Source: Bidens hawaiensis (lineage: Eukaryota > Streptophyta > Magnoliopsida > Asterales > Asteraceae). Taken from it: DNA of 64,000 nucleotides. Below, piece by piece: positions 34,638 through 46,600 of this stretch (positions within the stretch are counted from its first letter, which is position 1; every line of letters starts with the position of its first letter). The notes below the pieces were generated by a model. It did not search any database. It was not told the DNA's origin and saw only the letters and a list, made by a program, of their open reading frames with translations. The position numbers were made by a program, and so were the translations under genes. The stretch covers positions 124,001-188,000 of the forward strand of contig JAIQDT010005016.1 in NCBI GenBank assembly GCA_021521415.1, in the 5' to 3' direction.

Positions 34638-37610
34638 ATGAGTACACACAGTTGGAGAGATGCCTACAGCGGCATGTCTAGTGATAACATCAAGGGTTTG
34701 GTCTTAGCATTGTCTTCAAGCTTGTTCATTGGCTCTAGCTTCATCGTCAAGAAAAAAGGTCTCAAGAAAGCAGGTGTTTCTGGCGTTAGGGCAGGTTCGT
34801 CATTTTACCACCCAATTATTATTATTATTAATATTAAATGATCTGATTGCTGTTTCAATTTGATGTTATTGAACTAGTCATTAACTTTAATTATAATTAA
34901 GATCATGTTTCATTATTCGTTCCTTTTAGGGGTGTTTAGTTTAGTATTCGAATCGGACTTGAAAACTCGATATTTTTTAATCGGAATCCGTTTTTGTTAA
35001 ATTCTGAATTCAAATTATGCATTAGTTTCTAGTGAGGCTTAAGTTTCGACATTTAACTAAATGTGTGAGATTCTAAATTCGTAACCTTGTAATCGGCTTT
35101 TGGTTTCTAGTTCATTTAGTTTGTTACTTTGTTTATTGATTTGTTGTTATTCGTTTTGATTTCTAGAGAATTTTGTCAACTAGGGATGTTCGGTGTCTAA
35201 ATTGGACTCAAAAAACTCGAATTTAGGGCTGTCAGTTCGTGTCTTAACGTGTTTAACAGGTTAGAAACAACGCGATTAACACAAGTATCAAACATGAAAA
35301 TGACTCGCTTAACAATTGACTTTGGTGGTTTTAGCATGACAGTTATACGTTTTATGTACCAAGAAAGAGAAATGATGTTCTCTAGTGTTTTAGTTTTAAT
35401 TATTTTTAAAAAGGTACAAAATTGCATAGCGCGCTTTTTTGCTAAACAGGTCTTATCGTGTCTAAACAGGTGCCCACTATGATGACCCGTCGACCCTACT
35501 CGAAATTCAAATCAATTTCAGTAATCGAATTTTTAAGTTATTCGAAATTCGATTTGTTGAACACTTCTAATTCCTTCATGTTAATCATTTATTTGTTTTT
35601 TACAGTATTTTTTATGTACATTTGTTTGAATCCTTATATAAGAAAACAAAAGTAGTGCATATTGCATTAACCAACTAATGTTCATATATATAATATTTAT
35701 TTGTTTTTTACAGTATTTTTTATGTACATTTGTTTGAATCCTTATATAAGAAAACAAAAGTAGTGCATATTGCATTAACCAACTAATGTTCATATATATA
35801 ATATTTATTGTGTTTTTGAGATTTAATACCTTTCCATTTTCATACAACCCTAAATAACACTCTTAAATTTTCATTAACAAATTTGATCGATTTTGTCAGG
35901 AAGTGGAGGATATTCTTACTTATACGAGCCTCTTTGGTGGGTAGGCATGATAACAAGTGAGTTCATTTATTTGATGTCGTTTAACATATAATTTAAAACG
36001 TAACATGGTTACATTAACATTATATAAGTGTGTTTGTTTAATATTGCTGACTTATTTCTACAGTGGTTGTTGGAGAGGTTGCAAACTTTGCAGCGTACGC
36101 ATTTGCACCAGCTATTTTAGTCACACCTCTCGGGGCACTCAGCATTATAATCAGGTATGACTTAACAATTTAAGTTCAGAACTTGTGCTTGAATTATTCT
36201 TTCTTCTTTACATGATAGTCATACATTATTATTATTATTATTATTATTTATTTATTATTATTATTATTATTTATATTTCAGTGCTGTACTTGCGCATATC
36301 ATTTTACGAGAAAAACTACACATTTTTGGTGTTCTCGGTTGCGCTCTATGTGTCGTGGGGTCCACAACAATCGTTCTACATGCCCCTCAAGAACGTGCAA
36401 TTGAATCAGTTGCAGAAGTATGGGATCTTGCTACAGAACCAGGTAACAACCGCTTTTTTTTGCTATTAATCTAATTTAATTAATTAAACAGTAATTTAAT
36501 GGTTATATTTTCATTTTGCTCTTTATTGCAGCTTTTGTGCTATATGGAGTGCTTGTGTTAATAGCTGTTTTTGTACTTGTGGTGCATTATATCCCCTTAT
36601 ATGGTCACACGCACGTAATGTGCTACATTGGAGTCTGTTCACTAGTAGGTTCTTTGTCGGTGAGTATCTTCATTTGGGTGTTTTTATTTTCTTTAAAAAT
36701 TGTTTTTTTTATTTAATTTGTTTAATCGTGTTCATATTATAGGTGATGAGTGTGAAAGGTCTTGGTATCGCTTTGAAGCTTACGTTTTCAGGAACAAATC
36801 AATTAATGTATCCTCAAACATGGGCCTTTACCTTCTTTGTTCTTCTTTGTATCATTACTCAAATGAACTATTTGAACAAGGTAATTTCAAGTTTATTGTT
36901 TTTGTATTAAAAAAAGTATAGCGTTGCCCATTGTTTTAATGTTTTTTTGTTGTTTTTCTTGGCGTGATATCGAGTACAGGCGCTTGACACTTTCAACACA
37001 GCTGTGGTCTCTCCCATATACTATGTTATGTTCACGTCTCTTACTATCATAGCAAGTGTGATAATGTTCAAGGTAATACTTTATTCAAACGCTAAACTGT
37101 AACCAAACAATCAAACTTTAAGTAGAGATCTGCATAAATACGTGCAGATGCTGCGTTAACTGTGATACATGAAGTGGTTATTTTACTCACAACCATATGT
37201 TTCCGTCCACGATATTTATAATACACTTGTAGTTCTTACACACGTGTATATCTATCTATCTATAAATGTTCATCGAGAATGATCTTTTGAGTTTGTTTGT
37301 CTAATCAGGATTGGGATGGGCAAGATCCTACGCAAATTGTAACCGAACTTTGCGGGTTTGTAACAATACTCTCGGGAACCTTTCTTCTTCATAAAACCAA
37401 AGACATGGTTGAAGGTATGCATCTTTACTTCTTTATGTACATTACTTAATATGACCTCTTAGTCAAGGTAGCAAAAATGATCACAAGAGTTGCTTCATTC
37501 GTTTAAATTACACGCTTGATGCAGGTTCAGTGCGACTTCCGAAACATATGGACGAGGAAGAGGGCATCCCTTTGAGACGTCACGATTCTAGTAATTCAAG
37601 GTCACCATAA
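34638..37610 (+). CDS. NIPA-family magnesium transporter (338 aa)
   Basis: Nine exons join in frame: 34638-34794, 35900-35956, 36064-36154, 36282-36442, 36532-36659, 36743-36880, 36980-37072, 37309-37414 and 37525-37610. The protein begins [20 protein letters not shown] and then has about nine hydrophobic segments. Family hallmarks are [17 protein letters not shown] in the first loop, [51 protein letters not shown] and, later, [21 protein letters not shown]. The tail is hydrophilic with [11 protein letters not shown]. Plant NIPA proteins are annotated as probable Mg2+ transporters of plasma membrane or early endosomes. Length and topology match that family. Intron 1 contains a 108-bp tandem duplication. 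Which NIPA paralogue this is cannot be decided. Confidence 0.93.
35588..35803 (+). repeat. 108-bp tandem duplication in NIPA intron 1
   Basis: Two adjacent copies (35588-35695 and 35696-35803) appear identical by eye. Each contains ttttttacagtattttt, so a potential acceptor-like AG is duplicated too. The duplication is recent and intronic. Confidence 0.9.
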
Positions 37611-37805
37611 TGTAATTTTGCGCTTCCTTTATTCATAGACTACACGAATATCACGTTGTATCTTGGGTTTTTTTATTCGATAGCGTGGACTGAATTTTTT
37701 CCATGTAATTTAATCGTAACAGTTATAGAAAGTTCAGCTTATTGATTCTATTATGTATTAGTGTTATTGAGCCATCTTCATTCCTCATGTGTAAACAGTT
37801 AAAAT

Positions 37806-38283
37806 TAGGGGTGTGCATAGTGTGGTTCGTGCGGTTTTGGGCTAAAACCAAACCGAAAACCAAACTTTCGGTTTTTCGATTTTTCAAAACCGTTTGGTTT
37901 TGGTTTGGTTTTGGTTTTTTTGTTTTATTTTCGGTTTCTGGGTTCAATTCGGTTTTTCTACTCGTATTTTGGGCCAACAAAGTTTGACCCAAGATATTGA
38001 ATTGGGCTTAATATTTTAAAAAAAATAATGATTAACAAAATATTGTTTATTTATGCATGGAATATTAAGAGCTAAAAAGATGCCTACATTCAAAATTATA
38101 AATAAAATGTCAAAAAATCAATAGCAAACGTTAAATATAATAATAATAATATTCAAGTGGATAAAACATAAACGATTCAACCAAAAAGTAATTCAACATA
38201 AACTACGCACTTCCTCGTCGGTTTCTAATTCAGTTTAATTTTTTCGGTTTCGAATCGGTTTTTTTGGTTTCATGCACACTCTA
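37806..38283. mobile_element. hAT-like MITE (TAGGGGTGTGCAT ends)
   Basis: The left end TAGGGGTGTGCAT (37806) and the right end, complement TAGAGTGTGCATG (38283), form a short inverted repeat. The inner arms are rich in ggttttcggtttttcgg-type words, a common plant MITE pattern. No 8-bp duplication could be confirmed. Confidence 0.5.
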
Positions 38284-38570
38284 AGCTAATCTTTATAAAA
38301 GAATAATAACAAAATAAAAAAAATAAGTCTCCATTGCATTATATGTGGCATTTTATTTATTATGATTCCAATAACATATCTAAGCCCAAAAGGCGTCTTA
38401 TTGCTTAGTAATCAACTGTTACATCAAATAGAAAACTAAACAAAACATCAAAAAAGAAAAAGAAAAAAAAAAACCCAAAATAGCTGAAGAACCAACTCAT
38501 CTAAGAAATGCTTCAAGATCTTCATGCTTGGTTCCACCACCTGTTTTTTCCATATTTTTGCCACCTTTGC

Positions 38571-38954
38571 TCCGCTAGAATCCGCACTCTAAACGCCTCT
38601 GTGGCGTCTATTTTGTTTAACTTTCACTGGGCATCCCTCAGCCAGCCGTAGAATTTTAGTCACTTACCTCTTGGCTAACTCACACGTGTGGTCCGTAATC
38701 CTTCTCACGGCTGATTGTACGCTTGCTTCCAGATCCATATCACCTGTCACATCCACCTCGAAACTGGCCTGGTTGAGGTGGATGTGACGGTGATATGGAA
38801 CTAAAAGCATACAATGAGGCCGTGAAAAGGGTTAAGGATAACACGTGTCAGTTTGCCAAGAGACAAGTAACTAAAATCCTACGGCCGAGGGACGTCGGCG
38901 GAAGTTAAACAGAATAAACGCCACGGAGGCGTTTAGAGTGCGGATTTCAGCGGA
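38571..38954. repeat. 384-bp near-complete inverted repeat (hairpin)
   Basis: The left arm 38571-38759 and right arm 38775-38954 are complementary over nearly their whole length with a 15-nt loop (38760-38774). Examples: tccgctagaatccgcactct pairs with agagtgcggatttcagcgga, and ggtgatatggatct-type sequence lies on both sides of the loop. It contains no frame. It lies between the convergent ends of NIPA and LON1. It is probably a foldback MITE. If transcribed it would give a long double-stranded RNA suited to small-RNA processing. Confidence 0.85.
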
Positions 38955-39500
38955 TTCTCAGGCTATTTTAGTGATGTAATAATTTGCAGTGGTGATGATG
39001 GGAAGTTGAAGGTGAATGAGTGTATTGTATCTTATAATATTGTGTTAGGAAAGATGTGTGTGGTTGGTGAAGTATAAAATATAGAGAAAATGAACAAAAT
39101 GTTCTTTTGAGCTGTCAAAGCAAAACAGACTAATCATCTGACCACCTTTTTCATGTAATGTATATTTTCAGTCTTGTCGACTCATACGCCTTTTAATGTT
39201 AATTGACTACATTTTCAACCAACAAAAATCAATCACGCGTTTTAAAACTGTCAGTTGATAGTTTCTTACACTTTTGCCACAAAACTGTCAGTCATGTGTT
39301 TAAATCGTCCAAGCCGACAGAAATTTTTTAAACGTCCGACAAGATTTATTTTGACGTTTGGCGAGGTTTATTTTTTTTTTTACTCCCGACAAAATTTTTT
39401 AAACAAGTGTTAGAATTTGGTTAGACAAAAATCACATCGAGTAATGACTAAGGCAAGTTGTAAACTTTGTTTAGTAAAGTTTCACATATATATTCTTTGG

Positions 39501-39770
39501 TTCTTCAACTTTAGTTTCACATATTTATTTTTAAGTCATTCAACTTCGGTTCTTCAACTTTAGTTTCACATATTTATTTTTAAGTCATTCAACTTCAGTA
39601 ATAAAGCTTTACATATTTATATGTTGACCCCTCAACTTTCATAATGAAACATTTACCATAACGAATCAAACCAATACCGATCATCTTCCCTCCGTAACGC
39701 ATCACAACTTTCGACTATTTAATACATTTAACCCTTTCTGCCGCAACACGCGGGTAAAAATACTTGTTTT
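39501..39770 (+). repeat. 49-bp duplication and helitron-end-like block
   Basis: A 49-bp unit (gttcttcaactttagtttca...) is repeated at 39501 and 39550. The block 39655-39770 (ccataacgaatcaaaccaa ... ccgcaacacgcggg ... acttg) resembles 33880-33990 and has the GC hairpin followed by a CTTG/CTAGT-like end seen at helitron 3' ends. This assignment is weak. Confidence 0.35.
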
Positions 39771-40629
39771 CAGTATAAAATATGTTATGATTTCAAACTA
39801 AATAAATTTAAACAAAATAATAAGAAAAAGGGAAAAAGCCACAAATGAGTTATTTGAACAAGTTAACAAATTCTTAATTGTATGTATTTTCAGTTTTTTT
39901 ATTAGCAAAGGTAATGATATCAACCATTGGCTTTTAACTAACTTAGTGTTAGAAATGAAAAACTTAAAACATGTAACGTTTAAAAATTAGACCTCAAAGG
40001 AGACTTGGAACAAACTATATGGACTATCATTGTAACTAACTTTAAATTATGTGTCCTTTTAACCAAAATCAACTTATTATTTGACGCGTGAATAATAATT
40101 GCGGAGTGTAGGACGATCATAATTGTCTTTTTTGCTACCATCCCATCATCTTAAATTAAATACGTGTCACATAATGCATCTTAAATACATAGCCTGGTAA
40201 ACAGTAGTTAAGACAGATTTTGTACTAGCAAAGTTATTATTCCCATAAATATTTATATAATAAGTGTTTAATATAATATATAATTGAATTATTAATTAAA
40301 TATAATAAGTTCTCTTTAATTGGCAACACACTTCCAAATCCACCTATACTTCGTTTTCTGTAGAAAGAATGCGAGCTTACTGCTTACGGACCAAAAACCG
40401 AAACTTAATGAATTTGAACTCGTTGCATCAGCATTATTAAGCAACCTCATTGAAGGCTATCCGCATGTTACAATGTTTTCTTTAATGTGACAGAAAAAAT
40501 TGAAATTAACTGAAAACAACAATTGTGTGCAAAATCTTGTCCTGATGATATACCATAATGTAAAATTTGAACAAACCTGTTAGTGTCACCCGTGATGATA
40601 TGAAATTTGGTACCAAAATAATGGCGCTT

Positions 40630-43600
40630 TTATTTTTCAGATTCAAAAGCCAAATCAAATATTTGATTGTAGTCATCTACAAAGTGCACATCAAGACCTT
40701 CCTTAACATTAGGTGCCAGCTCATCAAAGTCTCTTTTGTTAGCTAAAGGAAATATTATGGTTTTCACTCCGCTTCGTCTTGCAGCTATGGTCTTCTCCTT
40801 CACCTACATTTGCACACAAAATAAATTTTAAAATGGTTTTTATGGGTCGGTCGGATCATGGGCCAAATGGGTTCGAGTTGAGACATTAACATCCTTTTTG
40901 TTGAATTTTTTAAAATATGAAGATAACTAATGTGTTGATTATGACTACAAAAACAATATTATTAGAATAACAAGCTAAATCTTCAAATAACAAGATAAGT
41001 CGTGTTCATTAAAAATTGAACTTAGGCTACTTTTTAAACCCGTTTGCCCCGTTTGCCCCGTTTCCTTGATAGCTAATCCCATATTGCCACATTCATAGTA
41101 AGTCTCACTACGAAGTCAGTCAAAAATGCCACTAGAAACGGAAACGAACCAAGCCCCTTGTGACTAATCAAGATCGGCTCGCTAAACGCTCGAATGACGT
41201 GAGCTTAAACAAGCTCGTTTAATAAAAAAGCCCGAGCCCGAGCCTCATTTGTCGAGCTCAAGCTGGCTCGCGAAACTATACGAGCCTATTATCTATATAG
41301 TTTTTATTTAAAATAATATAATATACATTTTTTTAATAATTATAATAATATACAAAATTATAATAAAAATAACTAAAGAAATATATCTTATCTTATATAT
41401 AAAAAATGAGTAAAAAGATATAAAAATAATAATAAATTTATGCAAATTAATAAATAAATAACCCGAGCCTGAGTTTCACTCATCAAGCTCGAACTGGGTC
41501 GCAAGCTTAAACAAGTCTTATTTATATATAATCTTATTTAATATATTAATATATATTATATAATAATTATTATAGTATACAAAATTATGATAAAAACAAC
41601 TAAATAATATACATTATCTTGTATATAAATATTATTAGTAAAAAATACGTGAAAAATTACAAATTTATGTAAATTTATTAATAAACAATGAGCAAATTAA
41701 GCCCGAGCTCGAGCTTGAAAAACTACACACGACCCGATCTGAACTCGAGCTTTAGAAATAGAGCTTGAAACAAGCCAAGCTCAAGCAGGTGAAACAAGTC
41801 AAGCTCAACCCTATTTGAGCAGCTTGACACGTTTACACAGCCCTAATGCCACCATTTAGTATAGCCAAATACTTGACCCAAGAAAACTACAGCATTCCCT
41901 TTTTATATTTTATGAAATCAGTTAACTAAACAGCAAAAAAGATATAACCGGGTTCAGAACACATACCCCACCAATTGGAAGAACCCGACCCGTTAAGGTC
42001 ACTTCCCCAGTCATAGCTAGGTCCTTCTTAACATGCTTATTCATTGCAAGTGAAAGCAAAGAAGTAATCATGGTGCAACCGGCACTCGGCCCGTCTTTTG
42101 GTGTAGCACCAGCAGGCACATGCAAATGAACCTTGGAATTTGCAAAAAATGGGTTATCATGATCTTTTACAGCCAATATTGCCCGGGCAACAGTGTGGGC
42201 AATTTGGGCACTTTCCTTCATGACATCACCGAGCTGACCCGTTAGATGAAGGGCCCCTTTCCCTTCACCTTGTTCAACCTGTGTGGTTTCTATGTATAAA
42301 GTGGACCCACCCATTGCAGTCCAAGCAAGGCCCATTACAACTCCTAACGGTGTCTGGTCGTACATGCGTTCGGCATGGAAAACAGGCTTTCCAACATAAT
42401 CTGCAAGGTTTTTCTCATCAACCAACACTTTTTCGGTTGGTTCATTATCCTGTGAATGAGCAAGATATATAAAAAATTTATGAGAATTTTGAAAATTATG
42501 TTTAGCCATAAGAGTGTCAACAAGCCAAGTCGCTCAGATCGGCCCGTTAAATGCGCTAGAGCCTTAAATAAGCTTGTTTAATATACTAGCCCGAGCTTCA
42601 CTTCTTGAGCCCAAGCTGGCTTGCAAGTCTAAGCGACCATTATCAACATAATTTTACTTAATATATTAAATATATATATTTATGTAATAATCATTATTAT
42701 ATATAAGTTTATGATAAACTCATACAAGTAACTAAATTTATATTATTTATAATTAGTCATTATTGTTCATATATATAATTATGATTTACATAAATTAATT
42801 AACAAACAAGCCAAGCTCAAGCTTGAAAAACTACTCACGAGCAGAGTTCGAGCTCTATAAATAGAGATCGAGCCTAGTCAAGCTTGACTCGACTCGGCTC
42901 GTTCACACCCATAGCAACAAGATTCATCAGTTGATTTACCTTTACATCAGTTGAGACATTTGTCTCAACAACTTCAGCTTCTTCAATCTCCTTGGACTCA
43001 GTTGCATCCTGAGTTGACTCACTTTCTGAACCTGAAGGTTCATTTTGTGCTCCTTGTCGAACTAAATGCAAAGCAATCTACAGATAATTGCATAAAAGGC
43101 ACACAAATACAATTAAAAGTTAATCCTGGCATTAAAAAGTAAAAATACAGAGAGCATCAAGTAAATGCCAGAAAAAATTAACTTTTTGAAGACTACCTTG
43201 CGGTAGATTTTCTCAATTTGTTTTTGAAGACTACGAACCCCTGCTTCTCTGCAGTAATTTTCAATCAAAGAAAGAAGAGCTGCATCCGTCAAGTCAACCT
43301 GAAAATGTCAAAACGACTAGATCATCATCACACTTTAACAATGCAAGCTTTAGTACATATTACTAGGTGTTCTGTTAGCACATTCTAAAGAGCCTAAGCT
43401 TTGTTATAGCTACAAATCTGCAATGTGTGAAAAAACAACATCCTTAACCTTTCTAGATAACAACATAAACCATTCGTATATAGACAAAAATCCACATGCA
43501 AATGTTATTCTATCATAATCTACTATCATGGAGCAAACAAAAATCAACAATGTTCTGATTTTCCACTTTAAGTTGCACATAAAATATGTTTCTTCCATTA

Positions 43601-46600
43601 GGACATAGCGTTAGCACTGATATATACTTGCGTAATAAAAATAGGGTGCTTTCTGTTCAGCTAGAATAAAATAATAGGAAAATAAAACATGGTTTCCCTA
43701 AAATTTTAGCTTTATACTATCATATCTTACATTTGTTCAAACTAGAGTGAATATAGTAAAACTTTGTATAGTTGACTGTGTACAGTACACCATTGCTATT
43801 TTTTAGATAAAATAACAAATCAAAATACATGTACATGAATACAGTTTGCTACATCTTATGTTCATATATATTAAGGGGATTGGTGGGAATCACTTTGCAG
43901 TTTGTATCCACTAATAAAAGTTTAATCTGACTAACAAGTAACTAGTCAATTGTCATCTTTCCTAAATGGAAAAGAGCGAGACCTGCTCGGGCTTGACACC
44001 ACACGCATCACGAGTGTTCTTTTCTAAATAATCTCTAGCGATATGCATTTTTTCATCAGTAATATAACCAGCAATGGGAATTATCTCCATTCTGTCCAAA
44101 AGTGGACCCGGTATCGTTTCTATCACATTCGCTGTACATACAAACAAAACCTGCACCACACATTCAGTATCATTCAACACAATTTGCTAACAAAAATGAT
44201 ATATATTTAACAGAACCACATTGTCACTGACCTTTGACAAGTCAATTGGAACATCAAGATAGTGATCTAAGAAATTAGCATTTTGCTCTGGATCAAGGAG
44301 CTCCAACATTGCACTTGCAGGATCACCGGCATGTCCTCTTCCCAACTGAGAGATAATGAATAAAAACTATATAAATAAAAGGTATTTCCAATTGCAATTA
44401 TTAAATGTGATATTATTAAATTAATTTATACCTTATCAATCTCATCGATAAGAACAAGAGGGTTTGCAGTTCCCACACTTTTCAGACACTGCACCATTTT
44501 CCCGGGCATTGCGCCTATGTAGGTGCGACGATGTCCCTGTAATAATTCAGATGTTTATACAAAGATAATAATAATAATAATAATGGTATTGGTTTAAATG
44601 TAGCCCATTTTATATTGCATATGCAAGTCATTTTATCCAAATATATAAATTATATTGTTATTTACATCTTAACCAACACAAAACACTTTTGGTTAGAAGT
44701 TGAAAACACAATAGACAAAAAACGTGTTTGTGGGTCAACCAAGCACACACTGAAAGTGACCCGTTTTCCATATCCACCCCCCCCCCCCTCTCCCCGATTA
44801 AGAATTAAGAAAAAAAATAGACAAAGAAAGCGTCTGCAGGATGGTTTTGGGCTTAAACCGGGCCAAAACCCGAAAATTCGGTTTCTTTTGGTTTTTGAAA
44901 ACCATTTGGTTATAACTTCGGTTTTACCATTTGGACTTGAAAATATTGGACTAAAAAAATGAGCCAAATTATTGATTTAGGCTTGAAATTTGGGCCTAAC
45001 TGTTTTTTATTGTTACACGTTTGGACCTAAAACTTTTTAGTTGCACCATTTATTAATTTCTTAATAATTACTTAAAATCGGTTTTTTCAATCCGGCTCGG
45101 TTTTTTTATTTTCCCATTTGAACTTGAAAATATTGGGCCCAAAAAATGGCCTAAAAATTGTATTTGGGCCTAGATTATTTTGGTTAATAAATGACTACTT
45201 GATTATTTCAAGTTTGAACCTAAAATTTTTGGGCTACATCATTTATTAATTTCTTGTGAGTTATTTAAAATCGGTATTTCTAGTTCAGTTCGGTTTTTCT
45301 GATTTTTGGTAGATAGCAAAACTGAACAAAAGAAAAAAATAGTTTTTTAAACAAAAAACCAAACCATCAGTTTTTTTATTAGGTTCGGTTATTTCAGTTC
45401 AGTTACGTCAGTTATTCTGGTTACGCTTTGGTTACTTCAGTTACATGCACACCCCTAGCTAATAGATAAGAGTGCAAGACAGCTCAATACACTTTCTTTA
45501 CCTTAATTTCAGCAACATCAGACAATCCACCAACAGAAAACCGATAAAAGTTTCTGTTAAGAGCGCGCGCAATTGACCGACCAATGCTAGTTTTACCCAC
45601 TCCAGGAGGACCAGAAAGGCAAATAATTTTTCCTGCAACAATGTATGTCTTGTATCAACCCTCTTGTATTTCAAGATCATACAGTATAAATATCTAAAAA
45701 TCAAAGATAAACCCATCTCTATAACAACTAGCTTACATGCCACAATTAGAAATTAAAAAAATTAATATGAGAAATAAACTAACCTTGTGATGTTCCTCTG
45801 AGTTTTCCCACAGCAATAAATTCAAGTATCCTTTCCTTAACATCACTCAACCCATAATGATCCTCATCAAGAACTTGTTGAGCCCGTAGGACATCAAAGT
45901 TTTCATCACTAAAGTAAGTTAAAAAAATATCAGAATCACCAAAGCTATGTTCTATCTAGCAAAATACAAAATACAGCATGATATGGTGCAAGGTAAAATT
46001 CTTAAAACTTCATTTCATCAAAAATAATTATTTTTTTGTATGATAAGCATTTAATAACTTTAAAACTTCACAGAAAGTACATAACTATACTGATCAAATT
46101 CAAAAGATGTGGACATACCTATAATTACCCCAGGGTAAAGCAGTCAACCAATCAAGATAGTTGCGTGTAACATTAAATTCACTTGAACTGGCTTCCAAAA
46201 GTTGCAGTTTCTTCAGTTCTTCTTCAATAACTTGCAGAACATGAGGCGGGATTTTCTCCTTGTTTGGATCAATTCTATCCCTAAATTTATCTACACCAAA
46301 AAACAAAAAAGATTGTTGAATCATATAAACAAAAGCATCAATAAATAGCAGAAGTTTATCAAGATATAAAGATCTGAAATAGAGCGAAACTACCTGTGAG
46401 TGCTGTTTTATCATCTGTCTCAAGCCCTAATTCCTGTAATATGATAACATGCAACATATTAAATTAAAAAAAGGATTCATAATTTCATACCACAATGAAA
46501 ATTTTGAATAAGAATGTAAGAGATTAATATAACTAGAATTGGTTGTAAAAGTTACCTTTTTGATAGCCTTATACTGCTCATTTAACAAGTAACGACGTTG

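Noticed and set aside
43410..43598. 62-codon frame in a LON1 intron
   Set aside because: It lies between exons 16 and 17, and neither LON1 homology nor splice sites support it.
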